This document shows, one piece after another, positions 20,776 to 29,453 of a stretch of DNA of 64,000 nt; the first letter of the stretch is position 1, and each line of letters begins with the position of its first letter. Under the pieces are notes generated by a model. That model saw nothing but the letters and a program-made list of their open reading frames with translations. It was not told the DNA's origin and did no database searches. Made by a program: the position numbers and the translations under genes. This DNA is from DAIQRJ01 sp963708795 (GTDB taxonomy: Bacteria; Actinomycetota; Actinomycetes; Propionibacteriales; DAIQRJ01), in the NCBI GenBank assembly GCA_963708795.1, contig CAVPUH010000009.1:1-64000 (forward strand), given 5' to 3'.

Positions 20776-21762
20776 TCACCCTTGGGTCCGAGCTCGGGGA
20801 TCCAGCAGGACCGTGAGGAAGTCGCAGATCAGCACCGCGACGAGGACCGTCACGGTGATCAGGAGGAACAGGGCCTGCATCAGCGGGAAGTCCTCGTTGG
20901 ACACGGCACTGAGCAGCATGTACCCCACTCCGGGGTAGTTGAACGTGTACTCGACGAGGATCGCGCCGCCGACGACGAAGCCGAGCGAGATCGCGAAGCC
21001 GGCCAGGTTCGGGAGAATCGCGTTGCGCGCGGCGTAGTCGAGCATGATCCGCTGGTTCGACAACCCTTTGGCGCGGCCCATCCGCACGTAGTCCTCCGCG
21101 AGCACCGTGACCATGTTGTTCCGCATGGTCAGGATCCAACCGCCGATCGACACGATCAACAGAGTGGCCGCGGGCAGGATGGCGTGCTCCAGCACGCTCA
21201 GGATGAACGGCCCGTTCCAGCCCTGGGTCAGGGCGGTGTCGTAGCCGCCGTCGTTGGGTAGCGCGCCGTTGGTCCAGACCGAGAACACCAGGATCAGGAT
21301 GAGCCCGACCCAGAAGAACGGCAGCGCCGAGGTGATCACGAAGACGGGCGGAAGGACGCTGTCGATGGCGCCGCCTCGTCGCCAGCCCGCCACGATGCCG
21401 ATCCCGGTGCCGAGGACGAAGCTGATCAGTGTCGTGACACCGACGAGCAGGATGGTCCACGGGAGCGCCTGCCGCACGACCGTCTCCACGGGCACCGGGA
21501 AGAACGTCAGCGAGATGCCGAAGTGGCCGGTCAGGCTGTTGCGCAGGTAGTCGATGTACTGGTGGAACGTGCTCTCCTGGCTGTCGATGCCGAACGCGAC
21601 CTCGAGCGCCTTCAGCGCCTCGGGATTCACCCGGCCCTTGAAGCGCGACATCATCGCCTCGGCCGGGTTCCCCGGCATCAGCCGTGGGATGAAGAAGTTC
21701 AGGGTCAGCGCGGCCCACAGGGTGACCAAGAAGAACCCGAGCCGCCGCAGCACGTACCTGAT
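20776..21762 (-). CDS. ABC transporter permease, DppB/OppB type
   Basis: About 328 residues: N-terminal helix RRLGFFLVTLWAALTLNFFIPRLMPGNPAEAM (the OppB family opening), six helices in all, and the EAA-like coupling loop DYVRMGRAKGLSNQRIMLDYAARNAILP. The start is uncertain. The first ordinary start codon is a GTG at 21753, but AGGAGGT at 21769-21775 is 15 bases from it and only 6 bases from an in-frame ATC at 21762, and family members usually begin MxRYVLRR. I therefore place the start at the ATC, which could be a rare start or a misread ATG. It follows the binding-protein gene by 85 bases. Confidence 0.85.
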   Translation of the reverse strand: MRYVLRRLGFFLVTLWAALTLNFFIPRLMPGNPAEAMMSRFKGRVNPEALKALEVAFGIDSQESTFHQYIDYLRNSLTGHFGISLTFFPVPVETVVRQALPWTILLVGVTTLISFVLGTGIGIVAGWRRGGAIDSVLPPVFVITSALPFFWVGLILILVFSVWTNGALPNDGGYDTALTQGWNGPFILSVLEHAILPAATLLIVSIGGWILTMRNNMVTVLAEDYVRMGRAKGLSNQRIMLDYAARNAILPNLAGFAISLGFVVGGAILVEYTFNYPGVGYMLLSAVSNEDFPLMQALFLLITVTVLVAVLICDFLTVLLDPRARTQG

Positions 21763-21847
21763 CGCCGTACCTCCTCGTGTGGTCCCGGTCGGTCGCAGCG
21801 GCTGCCGCGACCGACCGGGACGGTGTCACCTGCCCGGCCGCATGTGG

Positions 21848-23515
21848 CTACTTCGGTTCGAGCTTCAGCAACACCTGCTCGAGGTCCGGCAGGTTGTACG
21901 GCGCCGGCAGCGCGTACGGGTTCTGCTCGGTCGGCCAGCCGGTGAACGACTTGGTCGAGTACTGGTACCAGCTCACCGACTCCGTGGTCGGGATGAGCGG
22001 CACCTCGTCGAGCATCACCTGCTGGATCTTGTCGATGATCGTCTTCTGCTCCGACGCGCTGGCCGACGAGTACTCGTCGAACAGCTTGTCCGTCTCGGCG
22101 TTGTTGTAGCGCGAGTAGTTCGACGTCGCGTTCTTCCCGAGCGGTGCGGTGTTCCCACCGTAGAGCAGCGAGCGGAGCTCGTAGTACGGCGCCGGGCCGC
22201 TCGACCCGGACGAGTAGGCCAGATCGAAATCACCCTTGTAGATCTTGGTGTTGTAGGTCTGACCCGCGAGGTCCTTGACCGTCAGGTTGATCCCGAGCGG
22301 CTTGAGCTGCTGTGCGATCTCCTGCAACGAGGCGTCCCAGTCGGTGTATCCGCTGACCGTGATGACGTCGAGGTTCAACGGCTTGTCGGTCGAGTAGCCC
22401 GCGGTGGCGAGGAGCTGCTTCACCTTGTCCGGGTTCGGTGCGTAGTTCGCCTTGTCCGCCGCCGCCTTGTTGTACCAGTCCTCGAAGGTGGGCAGGACGA
22501 TCCCGGTCTGGTTTGCCGGTGGCTGGTAACCGCCCTCACCGATCTTCGACACGGCGGCCCGGTCGATCGCGTACGCGAAGGCCTGTCGGACGGCCAGCTT
22601 GCCGGTGATCGGGTGCAGGAGATTGAACACCAGCGCGACGTTCGACGTCGGCGGGTACCAGTAGTGGTTGTTCTCCTTGTCCTTCGCGACATAGAACTTG
22701 TCCACGCTCGGGATGAACTGGCCGCCCCACTGAGCCTTGCCGGTGGCGAGGTCCAGGTTCGCCGGGCTGTTGTCGGTGTAGGCCGGGTAGTTCACGGTCT
22801 TGACCTTGGGCAGGCCGGCCTGCCAGTAATCGGCATTCGCCTTGTAGGTGATGTTGGCGGGCTTGCACGGGTTCACCGTGTAGGGACCGGTGCCCACCGG
22901 CGCGGCGTCGATGAACTGGACCGGATCCTTGGCGGCTTCCCCGGTGGACCAGATGTGTTCAGGGACGATGTCGACCTGGTCAGCGATGTAGTAGAAGTAC
23001 GGCTGAGCCGCGCCCTTGAAGTCGAACGTGACCGTCGAGTCGTCGGCCGCCGTCACCTTGGTGAGGATCGACTTCCACAGCGCGTTGAGGTCCAGGCCCG
23101 GGTACTTCTTCATGAGGTTGTACGTGAACGCGACGTCTTTCGCCGTGAACGGCTTCCCGTCGTTCCACTTCACCCCGTCGCGCACGGTGAAGGTCAGCGA
23201 CTTCTTGTCCGAGCTCCACTTGTAGCTCTTCGCCAGCATGGGCGTCTCGGCGGCGTTCTTCAGCGTGTTGATGTAGACGAGTGGCTCGTAGACGAAGCCC
23301 ACCGTCGTCCCCTGCACCGCCGGGTTGAACGGGTTGAAGCCGCAGGTCCACTGCGCCCCGCCGGTGTTGGCGATCGTCAGCGTGGCGGCGGAGGCGTTCG
23401 AGCCGCTACCCGAGCCCGATCCCGTGCCGGAGCCGGTGTTCGATCCGCCTCCACATGCGGCGGCGAGCAGGCCCAGGAGGGCCAGCGACACCGCCCCGGT
23501 CAGAAGTCTCTTCAC
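21848..23515 (-). CDS. extracellular solute-binding lipoprotein, SBP_bac_5 family
   Basis: About 555 residues: signal peptide VKRLLTGAVSLALLGLLAAACGG with a lipobox (AAAC), a Gly/Ser linker, then the family-5 binding fold of Opp/Dpp/nickel importers (YEPLVYINTLKNAAETPMLA, LTFTVRDGVKWNDGKPFTAKDVAFTYNL, GTGPYTV, AVRQAFAYAIDRAAV). It captures the substrate outside the membrane for the permeases downstream. I chose the GTG at 23515 because AGGAAGG lies about 8 bases upstream; a GTG at 23524 is possible. The ligand cannot be told from sequence. The gene context (amidohydrolases, racemase-like enzyme) suggests a nitrogen-rich small molecule. Confidence 0.9.
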   Translation of the reverse strand: MKRLLTGAVSLALLGLLAAACGGGSNTGSGTGSGSGSGSNASAATLTIANTGGAQWTCGFNPFNPAVQGTTVGFVYEPLVYINTLKNAAETPMLAKSYKWSSDKKSLTFTVRDGVKWNDGKPFTAKDVAFTYNLMKKYPGLDLNALWKSILTKVTAADDSTVTFDFKGAAQPYFYYIADQVDIVPEHIWSTGEAAKDPVQFIDAAPVGTGPYTVNPCKPANITYKANADYWQAGLPKVKTVNYPAYTDNSPANLDLATGKAQWGGQFIPSVDKFYVAKDKENNHYWYPPTSNVALVFNLLHPITGKLAVRQAFAYAIDRAAVSKIGEGGYQPPANQTGIVLPTFEDWYNKAAADKANYAPNPDKVKQLLATAGYSTDKPLNLDVITVSGYTDWDASLQEIAQQLKPLGINLTVKDLAGQTYNTKIYKGDFDLAYSSGSSGPAPYYELRSLLYGGNTAPLGKNATSNYSRYNNAETDKLFDEYSSASASEQKTIIDKIQQVMLDEVPLIPTTESVSWYQYSTKSFTGWPTEQNPYALPAPYNLPDLEQVLLKLEPK

Positions 23516-23829
23516 GAGGCGCACCTTCCTGCCGACACGAGGTTCGGCCATGAGCAGAACGAAGTCCCGCACCGGCAGCTCCGCCAGGCGATCCCGTCCA
23601 AACCACTGGAACGTACACCCGCATCGCGGCCGTGAGCGGCGAATGCCGCCATGGTTCATATGATCGTTACCGAAAGCTTCGGGCACCTTCCGCGCAACTT
23701 CGGGCAATCGCGACGCGGCCGTCACGGACCGGTACCGGGGTCGATCCGAGCGTGTCGGACCCATGATTCGGTGTCGTGCGGATCGAGGGAGCACGTATCG
23801 CCTGACCGGCCTCAGGGCGCCCCCCCCGG

Positions 23830-24063
23830 CTGTCAGACAGACCGTGCGCCCCACCGGACCCTCCGCCTCACGGCCACCCCGCACATCGACCTGTCAGACC
23901 AACCGTGCGCCCCACCGCACCCTCCGCCTGACAGCCACCCCGCACATCGACCTGTCAGACCAACCGTGCGCCCCACCGCACCCTCCGCCTGACAGCCACC
24001 CCGCACATCGACCTGTCAGACCAACCGTGCGCCCCACCGCACCCTCCGCCTGACCGGGCCGCC
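23830..24063. repeat. 61-bp direct repeats, about 3.5 copies, upstream of the ABC importer operon
   Basis: A 61-base unit begins at 23881, 23942 and 24003, nearly identical, with a diverged partial copy from about 23830; the last copy breaks down into CCTGACCGGGCCGCCG repeats. Each unit carries CTGTCAG and CTGACAG, a short inverted pair, and the conserved block ACCGTGCGCCCCACCG. There is no unique spacer between units, so this is not a CRISPR array. It fills most of the 566-base space between the amidohydrolase stop (24081) and the binding-protein start (23515). It could be a protein-binding array, a set of hairpins that limits read-through, or a simple expansion. The rest of the gap (23516-23829) shows no gene. 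Confidence 0.85.
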
Positions 24064-24080
24064 GCCTGACCGGGCCGCCG

Positions 24081-25556
24081 TCAGTCGGCCGACGTCGCGA
24101 AGGCGGGGAAGCTCGGCGGGAACAGCTCCGCGTACGGACGGCGGAGCCGGTCACGATCGGAGTAGGCCGCCTGCAGGCGGTCGAAGATCGCCTGGGCGCG
24201 CTCGCGCACCGCCTCCACGTCGACCCCATGGATCGCGCCGCCGCGCACGACCACCCGGCCGCCGACCATGCTGAGCCGGGTCTGCCGTGCGTTGGAGTTG
24301 TAGAGGAGCGTGCGGACCGGGTCCTCGATGACCCCGTCGCGGACGTCGTCGAGCGGGAAGGCGACCAGATCCGCCGTGGCTCCGACGGCGATCCGACCGA
24401 GGTCGTCACGACGCAACGCCTTGGCCCCGTTCAGAGTGCCGGCACGGACGTAGGCCGCGGCACCGGCGGCGTCGAGCCGACCATCGACGATCTTCGCGAC
24501 ATTCGAACCGACGTCCATGCCGCGGATCAGGTCGGGTGGGAAGGAGTCCGTGCCGAGCGCGATGTTGACCCCGGCCTCGCGGTAGCGGGCGAACGACTCG
24601 AGCGCGCTGCCGTACCTGATCGACGTCAGGGGGCAGTGCACGATCGACGCGCCGGCCGCGGCGATCGCCCGGAGATCGTGGTCGGTGCCCGCCCCCACAT
24701 AGCTCGACGAGTCGACATAGATGCCGTGAGGGATCAACAGCCTGGAGTTCAACAGGCCGGTGGCGGCGAGCAGTTCCACCGGCGTGGTCCCGTACTTCTC
24801 GGCCAGCTTCGACCGCTCGCCCAGTCCCTGCAGGCAGTGCAGGCGCACCAACACGTCCCGCTCCGCGGCGGCACGGGCCGTCGCACGCATCAACTCCTCG
24901 GTGAGCGTCTCGATCCGGCAGGGCAGCAGGACGCCGGTGGTGAGGTCGTGACCGTGCTCGAGGGTCCAGTCCAGGAAGCGGAGCGCGTCAGCGAGACCGC
25001 GCTCGCCCTCGGCCTCGTCCCACAGCACGGTCGCGCCGCCGTCGTCGGCCTCGACGTTCACTCCCGAGCGGTAGCTCGGGCCGAGGAAGGTACGCAGTCC
25101 GAGGCTCTCGGCCGCGGTCGCCATGTCGACGGCGTCGGTGAACGTCTCCGCCCATCCGCTGTGCGTCTCGGCCGCGATCGGCATCGCGGAGGTGACCCCG
25201 TGGAGAAGGAGCTGGTAGAACGCGTACCAGCGGATGAACGCCTTGTCCTCGCGATCGAACACATCGGCGCGCCGGTGCCGGAAATAGTCCTCCGACCAGC
25301 TGAGCCCGGCCGAGTGCTCGGACCCCCAACACGAGTCGAAGATCGCGTGGTCGATGTCCGCCAATGCGTCGAGGTCGATCAGGCCGGGCATCAGGAGCGA
25401 GGTACCGAGGTCGATCGTCTCGTCGACGTCGTGGACCGTCGGCGTGCCCACCCGGATGATCCGGTCGTCGCGGACGAGCACCTCGCCGTCGGTCAGGAGT
25501 GCGTGGTCACCGGCCTCGTAGGCCAGCACGTACGCGGCGCGGAGTCGGATGTCCAT
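24081..25556 (-). CDS. amidohydrolase-superfamily protein (SsnA/chlorohydrolase-like) with altered HxH motif
   Basis: A 491-residue amidohydrolase-fold enzyme expected to hydrolyse C-N bonds. The N-terminal composite sheet ends in LLMPGLIDLDALADIDHAIF, where most relatives have PGxxNxHxH. Here D61 and D63 replace the two metal-binding His, though H70 is close by. Later sites are partly kept: VRLHCLQGLGE, LIPHGIYVD and the final Asp in ALGTDSFPPDL. The C-terminus (LGRIAVGATADLVAFPLDD) is standard. I recall related sequences with this same DLDAxxDIDH motif, so it is probably a true subgroup rather than a dead enzyme. It lies 5 bases after the stop of the cytosine-deaminase-like gene and shares its operon. 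Confidence 0.8.
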   Translation of the reverse strand: MDIRLRAAYVLAYEAGDHALLTDGEVLVRDDRIIRVGTPTVHDVDETIDLGTSLLMPGLIDLDALADIDHAIFDSCWGSEHSAGLSWSEDYFRHRRADVFDREDKAFIRWYAFYQLLLHGVTSAMPIAAETHSGWAETFTDAVDMATAAESLGLRTFLGPSYRSGVNVEADDGGATVLWDEAEGERGLADALRFLDWTLEHGHDLTTGVLLPCRIETLTEELMRATARAAAERDVLVRLHCLQGLGERSKLAEKYGTTPVELLAATGLLNSRLLIPHGIYVDSSSYVGAGTDHDLRAIAAAGASIVHCPLTSIRYGSALESFARYREAGVNIALGTDSFPPDLIRGMDVGSNVAKIVDGRLDAAGAAAYVRAGTLNGAKALRRDDLGRIAVGATADLVAFPLDDVRDGVIEDPVRTLLYNSNARQTRLSMVGGRVVVRGGAIHGVDVEAVRERAQAIFDRLQAAYSDRDRLRRPYAELFPPSFPAFATSAD

Positions 25557-25561
25557 GAACG

Positions 25562-26788
25562 TCAGACCAGCTCGAGGTCGTGGGCGACGACCCGGCCGGC
25601 ATGCACGACCGTTCGGTGGCTCAGCCGGTCCATCACCGCCGCTGCCGGTGCCTCACCGTCCAGCAGCACGAGATCGGCCGGATCGCCGACAGCCACGCCC
25701 GGCCGATCGTCCGGCCCCGTCAGTCGTGGGTACCGCGACGACAGCACGGAGGCACCGCCCTGAGTGGCCACGGCGAGGCAGAACTCGACCAGCTCGTCGC
25801 GTCGGTAGCCCTGGGTGAACGCAAGCTGCCAGGTCCGGTCGAGTAGATCGGCGTTGCCGTACGGCGACCAGTAGTCGCGTTGCCCGTCGTCGCCGAGCCC
25901 GACGCGGATACCGGCGGCCATCAGCTTCGAGAGCGGCAGTGTGTTCCGCCCGGCCGGTGCACAGGTGGTCACGGCCATGTCGAGCTCCGCCATCTGCTCG
26001 AGGACGTCGTCGATCACCGGGGACGGCGTGTGCGCCAGGGTGAACGCATGCGAGATCGTCACCAGGCCCCGCATGTCCAGCGCTCGCGTGCGTTCGATGA
26101 TCTTGCCCAGGCTGAACATGCCGAGCTCGCCGGCCTCGTGGAGGTGGAAGTCGACGGGCACACCGAACCGTTCGGCGATCCCGAACACGATGTCGAGATG
26201 CCGTACCGGGTCACCGTCCAACCCGCACGGATCGATCCCGCCCATCACGTCCGCGCCTTGGCGTAGTGCCTCTTCGATCAGCTCGGGAACCCCGGGTTCG
26301 CGCAGCAGTCCCGCCTGCGGGAAGGCCATGATCTCCACGTGCGCACGGTCCCGATGAGTCTCCCGGGCGGCGGCCACGGCCTCGAATCGCTCCAACCCGC
26401 AGTCCGCGTCGATCTGCGCATAGCCGCGGACGCGCGTGGTGCCCTTGCTGATGAGCAGTCCCAGCATGTAGGTCGACTTCTCGGTCATCGACCACTCGTC
26501 GGTTCGCCAGTTGGCCCGGTCGTGCATCACGTTCGGCCACAACCCGCCGGGCGAATCGTTGGGGCGCCACGGAAGTCCGAGACGGGTGGAGTCGAGGTGC
26601 ACGTGGACGTCGGAGAACGACGGCACCAGCAGTCGTCCGTCACCGGATAGTCGTGGCAGCGGTGCGCCGCCTCGGTCGACGCCCGTTCCGGGCGCATCGA
26701 GCCCGACGATCACTCCGTCGGCGACGCGCACGTCGACGGCTGGTCCTCCCCATGGGCGTACGTCGGTGATCAGCAGATCGTCGGTCAC
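25562..26788 (-). CDS. cytosine-deaminase-like amidohydrolase
   Basis: About 408 residues, of the CodA-like metallo-dependent hydrolase group that deaminates or hydrolyses nucleobase-like rings. The metal ligands look complete: HVHLD after LVPSFSD, then DFHLHEAGE, TISHAF and GLGDDGQRDYW (the Asp after the last strand). I chose the GTG at 26788 (VTDDLLITDVRP) because AAGGA lies 7 bases upstream; an in-frame ATG at 26827 adds 13 residues without a ribosome site. Its neighbours are the second amidohydrolase (5 bases downstream) and the GntR gene upstream. The ring substrate is unknown. Confidence 0.82.
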   Translation of the reverse strand: MTDDLLITDVRPWGGPAVDVRVADGVIVGLDAPGTGVDRGGAPLPRLSGDGRLLVPSFSDVHVHLDSTRLGLPWRPNDSPGGLWPNVMHDRANWRTDEWSMTEKSTYMLGLLISKGTTRVRGYAQIDADCGLERFEAVAAARETHRDRAHVEIMAFPQAGLLREPGVPELIEEALRQGADVMGGIDPCGLDGDPVRHLDIVFGIAERFGVPVDFHLHEAGELGMFSLGKIIERTRALDMRGLVTISHAFTLAHTPSPVIDDVLEQMAELDMAVTTCAPAGRNTLPLSKLMAAGIRVGLGDDGQRDYWSPYGNADLLDRTWQLAFTQGYRRDELVEFCLAVATQGGASVLSSRYPRLTGPDDRPGVAVGDPADLVLLDGEAPAAAVMDRLSHRTVVHAGRVVAHDLELV

Positions 26789-26853
26789 GGTCGATCCTTG
26801 TCTCGTCGGTGGTGAGGGCACGGTCATGAGCGGGCGGGTCGGATCGCGCAGGG

Positions 26854-27574
26854 TCAGGTCAGTTCGGGCAGCGCCTCGAGTGACGGCGCCCGGCCGCGGT
26901 CGATGTGGGCGTAGGCGACGGACTCCGCCATCCGCGGCCCGCCGGACCTGATCGCGTCCAGGAGGTCGTGGTGCTCCTCGCAGGCGACGGCCGCGTCTCG
27001 GCCCGAGGTCAGGTGGAAGAGCCAGACGACACGGCCCGACACCGCCCGCATGAGCGAGATCATCAGCTCGTTGTCGGTCGTCACGACGATCGCCTCGTGG
27101 AACGCCGCACTCGCCTCGGCGATCCGCAGCGCATCGCCGGACCGCAGTTCCTCATGCGAGCGGTCGAGGGCCGCCTCGATGTCCGCGACGTCACGTCCGC
27201 TGGCCACCCGCGTCGCCGCCAGCCCGGTGGCGGCCACCTCCAGCGCGAGCCGCACGTCGAACAGGTCGTGAACCGCCTGGGCGGTCCACGTCCAGACGAC
27301 GGCGCCACGACGCGGCAGGCTTTGGACGAAGCCATCCACCTCCAACTGGCGGATCGCCTCCCGGAGCGGGACCCGCGACACGTTCAGGTCCTCGGCGAGC
27401 CGCTGTTCCGGCAGCCGCGATCCCTGGGCGTACTGGCCGAGGATGATCCGCTCGCGCAGCGTTGGCATAGACCTGGACGGCCAGTGAGGTCGATTCGGAG
27501 AGGTCGGCGTCGAGGGCGCCGAGCACAGCGTGGGAGGCGGTGGGGACGCCGGTGCCGGCGGATGCGGAACCCAT
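26854..27574 (-). CDS. GntR-family (FadR/FCD) regulator, one frame change
   Basis: Winged-helix regulator with a C-terminal FCD ligand domain. The start ATG at 27574 overlaps the upstream stop (TGATG), giving MGSASAGTGVPTASHAVLGALDADLSESTSLAVQVY. Near 27455 the frame changes, and the winged helix continues with LRERIILGQYAQGSRLPEQRLAEDLNVSRVPLREAIRQLEVDGFV. The FCD part keeps metal or effector residues (DVRLALEVAA, FHEAIV, EEHHDLLDAI, AYAHID). About 240 residues once repaired. It is embedded in the operon, so it probably senses a pathway intermediate and controls these genes. A TTGTATAC site at 30383-30390 fits the known FCD-GntR operator type. Confidence 0.82.
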
Positions 27575-29388
27575 CAGGCCGAGCCTCCGCCGCCGGACAC
27601 CAGCGCCATCGGCGGTGGTGAGGCCGACTCCGGCGCGGCCAGCATCCGGATCAGCCGGTTGTCGATGATCGTCGCCATCTCGACGCGGGTGGTTCGCTCC
27701 TCGACAGCCGCATCGACGGTCAACCGGTGCCTGAGCCGCTCGGCAATGTCGATCCCACCGAGCCCGGCGGTCGAGACGACGTAGCGGTAGCCGAACCGCT
27801 GGTCGTAGTCGTTCGCGAGCGTCACGATCTCCTCGATGACACCCGGCGGAGAGGCGCTGAGTCCAGCCTCCTCGCTGCGGGACAACTGCGCCCGGAGGTC
27901 GCGGGCGCCGTCGTCGGACCCCAGTGACGAGAAAGTGCTCGCCATCGCGACCAGGTCGTCCTGGCGGACGGCCAGGGTCACGGAGCGCGCGGCCACGATG
28001 AGCGCGGCGGAGTCGGCCGTGCCGGCGGCATCGAGCACCTTCGCCACCCACGGCTCGTACGGGCATGCGGTGGCGAGTGCTGCGCCGACGTCCTCGCTGG
28101 ATCGCTTCGTCCGAAGTCCGCTCACCACCTCGGTCAACCGCTGGGCCGCGACTGCGGGTGTGAGCCATCGTGGGTACCGCGGAACCAGTCGGACGGTCGC
28201 GTCGAGCGCACGCCTGGCCACGGCCACCTCCGCGGCGTCAGATCCAGACCTTCCCGGGTGGCCAAGGCGGTCACCATCGAATCCGAAGCTCAGCCCGCCC
28301 CACACCCACTCGACCCGCTGTCCCATCTTCGCGGGCACCAGGCCGTGGCTGATCGGCGGGAAGGCGTCCTGGCCGGTCGTGATCGCCGCCGCGGCGTCGC
28401 CCGGCATGTGCTTGAGGTACGCGTACGTGCCGGTCAGCGGTTTCAGTGGCGGGAGCGCGACGCCGGACTCCGTGGCGACGACCTCGGCGGTGTGCTGGAT
28501 CTGCTCCAGTCGAAGCCCGGTGTCGACCCCGTACAGGGTCTCGAGCGCCAGCACGACCTCCTCCAGGGGAGCGAACCCGGCCCGGTATGACATGCCGTTC
28601 AGGGAGACGTCCGGAGAGGCCCCGGCGGTGGCCGCCGCGATCGCACCGGCGGTGGCGAGGCCGAACTCGTCGTGAACGTGCATCGTCAACGGGACCTCGA
28701 CCGTCAGGCCCTCGCGGAACCTTCGGATGAACACTTTCATGGCCTCGGGGGTGAGGCTGCTCGTCGAGTCCATCAGATCGAGGCGTCGGGCTCCCATCGA
28801 CACGGCGAGATTCGCCATCGCCAGCATGCAGGCGAAATCCCGGCGACCCACGTTGGCGAAGGTGATCGTAGTGTCGAGCCCGTTGCTGCCCGCATAGTCG
28901 AAATACTCGGCGAGGTCGTCGATCTGCCGGGCCTGGGCGTCGGGGTCGGGCGCGGGCACGATGCCGGGCGCCGCGACCTGGACGCCGGCCGCGACCAGCA
29001 TGTCGACCGTCTGGCGCATGGAGACGGGCTGTAGGTGCCTGCCGTCGCCGAGCAGCGTGTCCGTGTAGACGTTGAGACGGAAGTCGAAGTCGCCTTCGAC
29101 GATCGCCTCGAGCAACGCCCAGTCCTGGGGTGCGGGTTCGTCGGAGCGCGACCAGCTGATGTTGATGCTCTCGTCCCGGACGCCGAGTTCCACGAGCGCG
29201 GCCGCTATGCGCTGGTAACCACGTCGCGAGGTGATGTGGCCCGCGGTGAAGTGGGTCTTGCGCAACGTGCTGTCGATCAGCTCCAACGGGGACGGGAAGT
29301 CGAACGCCGCGGTGACCTCGGGATCGAAGTCGAACGGGCTGACGTAGTGGCTGCCGGCGAGGTAGAACTCTCTGGCGGGGTTGAGCAT
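27574..29388 (-). CDS. HMGL-like DRE-TIM lyase/synthase fused to an OHCU-decarboxylase-like domain
   Basis: A 604-residue two-domain protein. Residues about 30-370 are an HMGL-like barrel of the isopropylmalate/homocitrate synthase and aldolase superfamily: LIDSTLRKTHF (D39, R43), DLMDSTSSLTPEAM, metal-binding H237 and H239 in MHVHDEFGLAT, and NGMSYRAGFAPLEEVV. Residues about 435-584 resemble 2-oxo-4-hydroxy-4-carboxy-5-ureidoimidazoline decarboxylase: PYEPWVAKVL, SRSEEAGL, LANDYDQRFGYRYVV and the final RLRHRLTV...NRLIRML. The catalytic His-Pro of that family is absent (residues 483-486 read ASTF). I do not know this fusion from characterised systems. Start ATG 29388; its stop overlaps the GntR start by one base. 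A C-C bond reaction on a ureide-like acid is a plausible role (inference). Confidence 0.75.
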   Translation of the reverse strand: MLNPAREFYLAGSHYVSPFDFDPEVTAAFDFPSPLELIDSTLRKTHFTAGHITSRRGYQRIAAALVELGVRDESINISWSRSDEPAPQDWALLEAIVEGDFDFRLNVYTDTLLGDGRHLQPVSMRQTVDMLVAAGVQVAAPGIVPAPDPDAQARQIDDLAEYFDYAGSNGLDTTITFANVGRRDFACMLAMANLAVSMGARRLDLMDSTSSLTPEAMKVFIRRFREGLTVEVPLTMHVHDEFGLATAGAIAAATAGASPDVSLNGMSYRAGFAPLEEVVLALETLYGVDTGLRLEQIQHTAEVVATESGVALPPLKPLTGTYAYLKHMPGDAAAAITTGQDAFPPISHGLVPAKMGQRVEWVWGGLSFGFDGDRLGHPGRSGSDAAEVAVARRALDATVRLVPRYPRWLTPAVAAQRLTEVVSGLRTKRSSEDVGAALATACPYEPWVAKVLDAAGTADSAALIVAARSVTLAVRQDDLVAMASTFSSLGSDDGARDLRAQLSRSEEAGLSASPPGVIEEIVTLANDYDQRFGYRYVVSTAGLGGIDIAERLRHRLTVDAAVEERTTRVEMATIIDNRLIRMLAAPESASPPPMALVSGGGGSA

Positions 29389-29453
29389 GAAGGACCTGCC
29401 GTTCCGGTGGCATCGAGTGACGATGGTGGGAGGTGACCGCCGCTGGCCGCGGG

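Noticed and set aside
21554..23635. 693-residue plus-strand frame
   Set aside because: Antisense of the binding protein and permease genes; no recognisable domain.
23830..24063. CRISPR array
   Set aside because: Units of 61 bases follow each other without unique spacers, and no cas genes are near.
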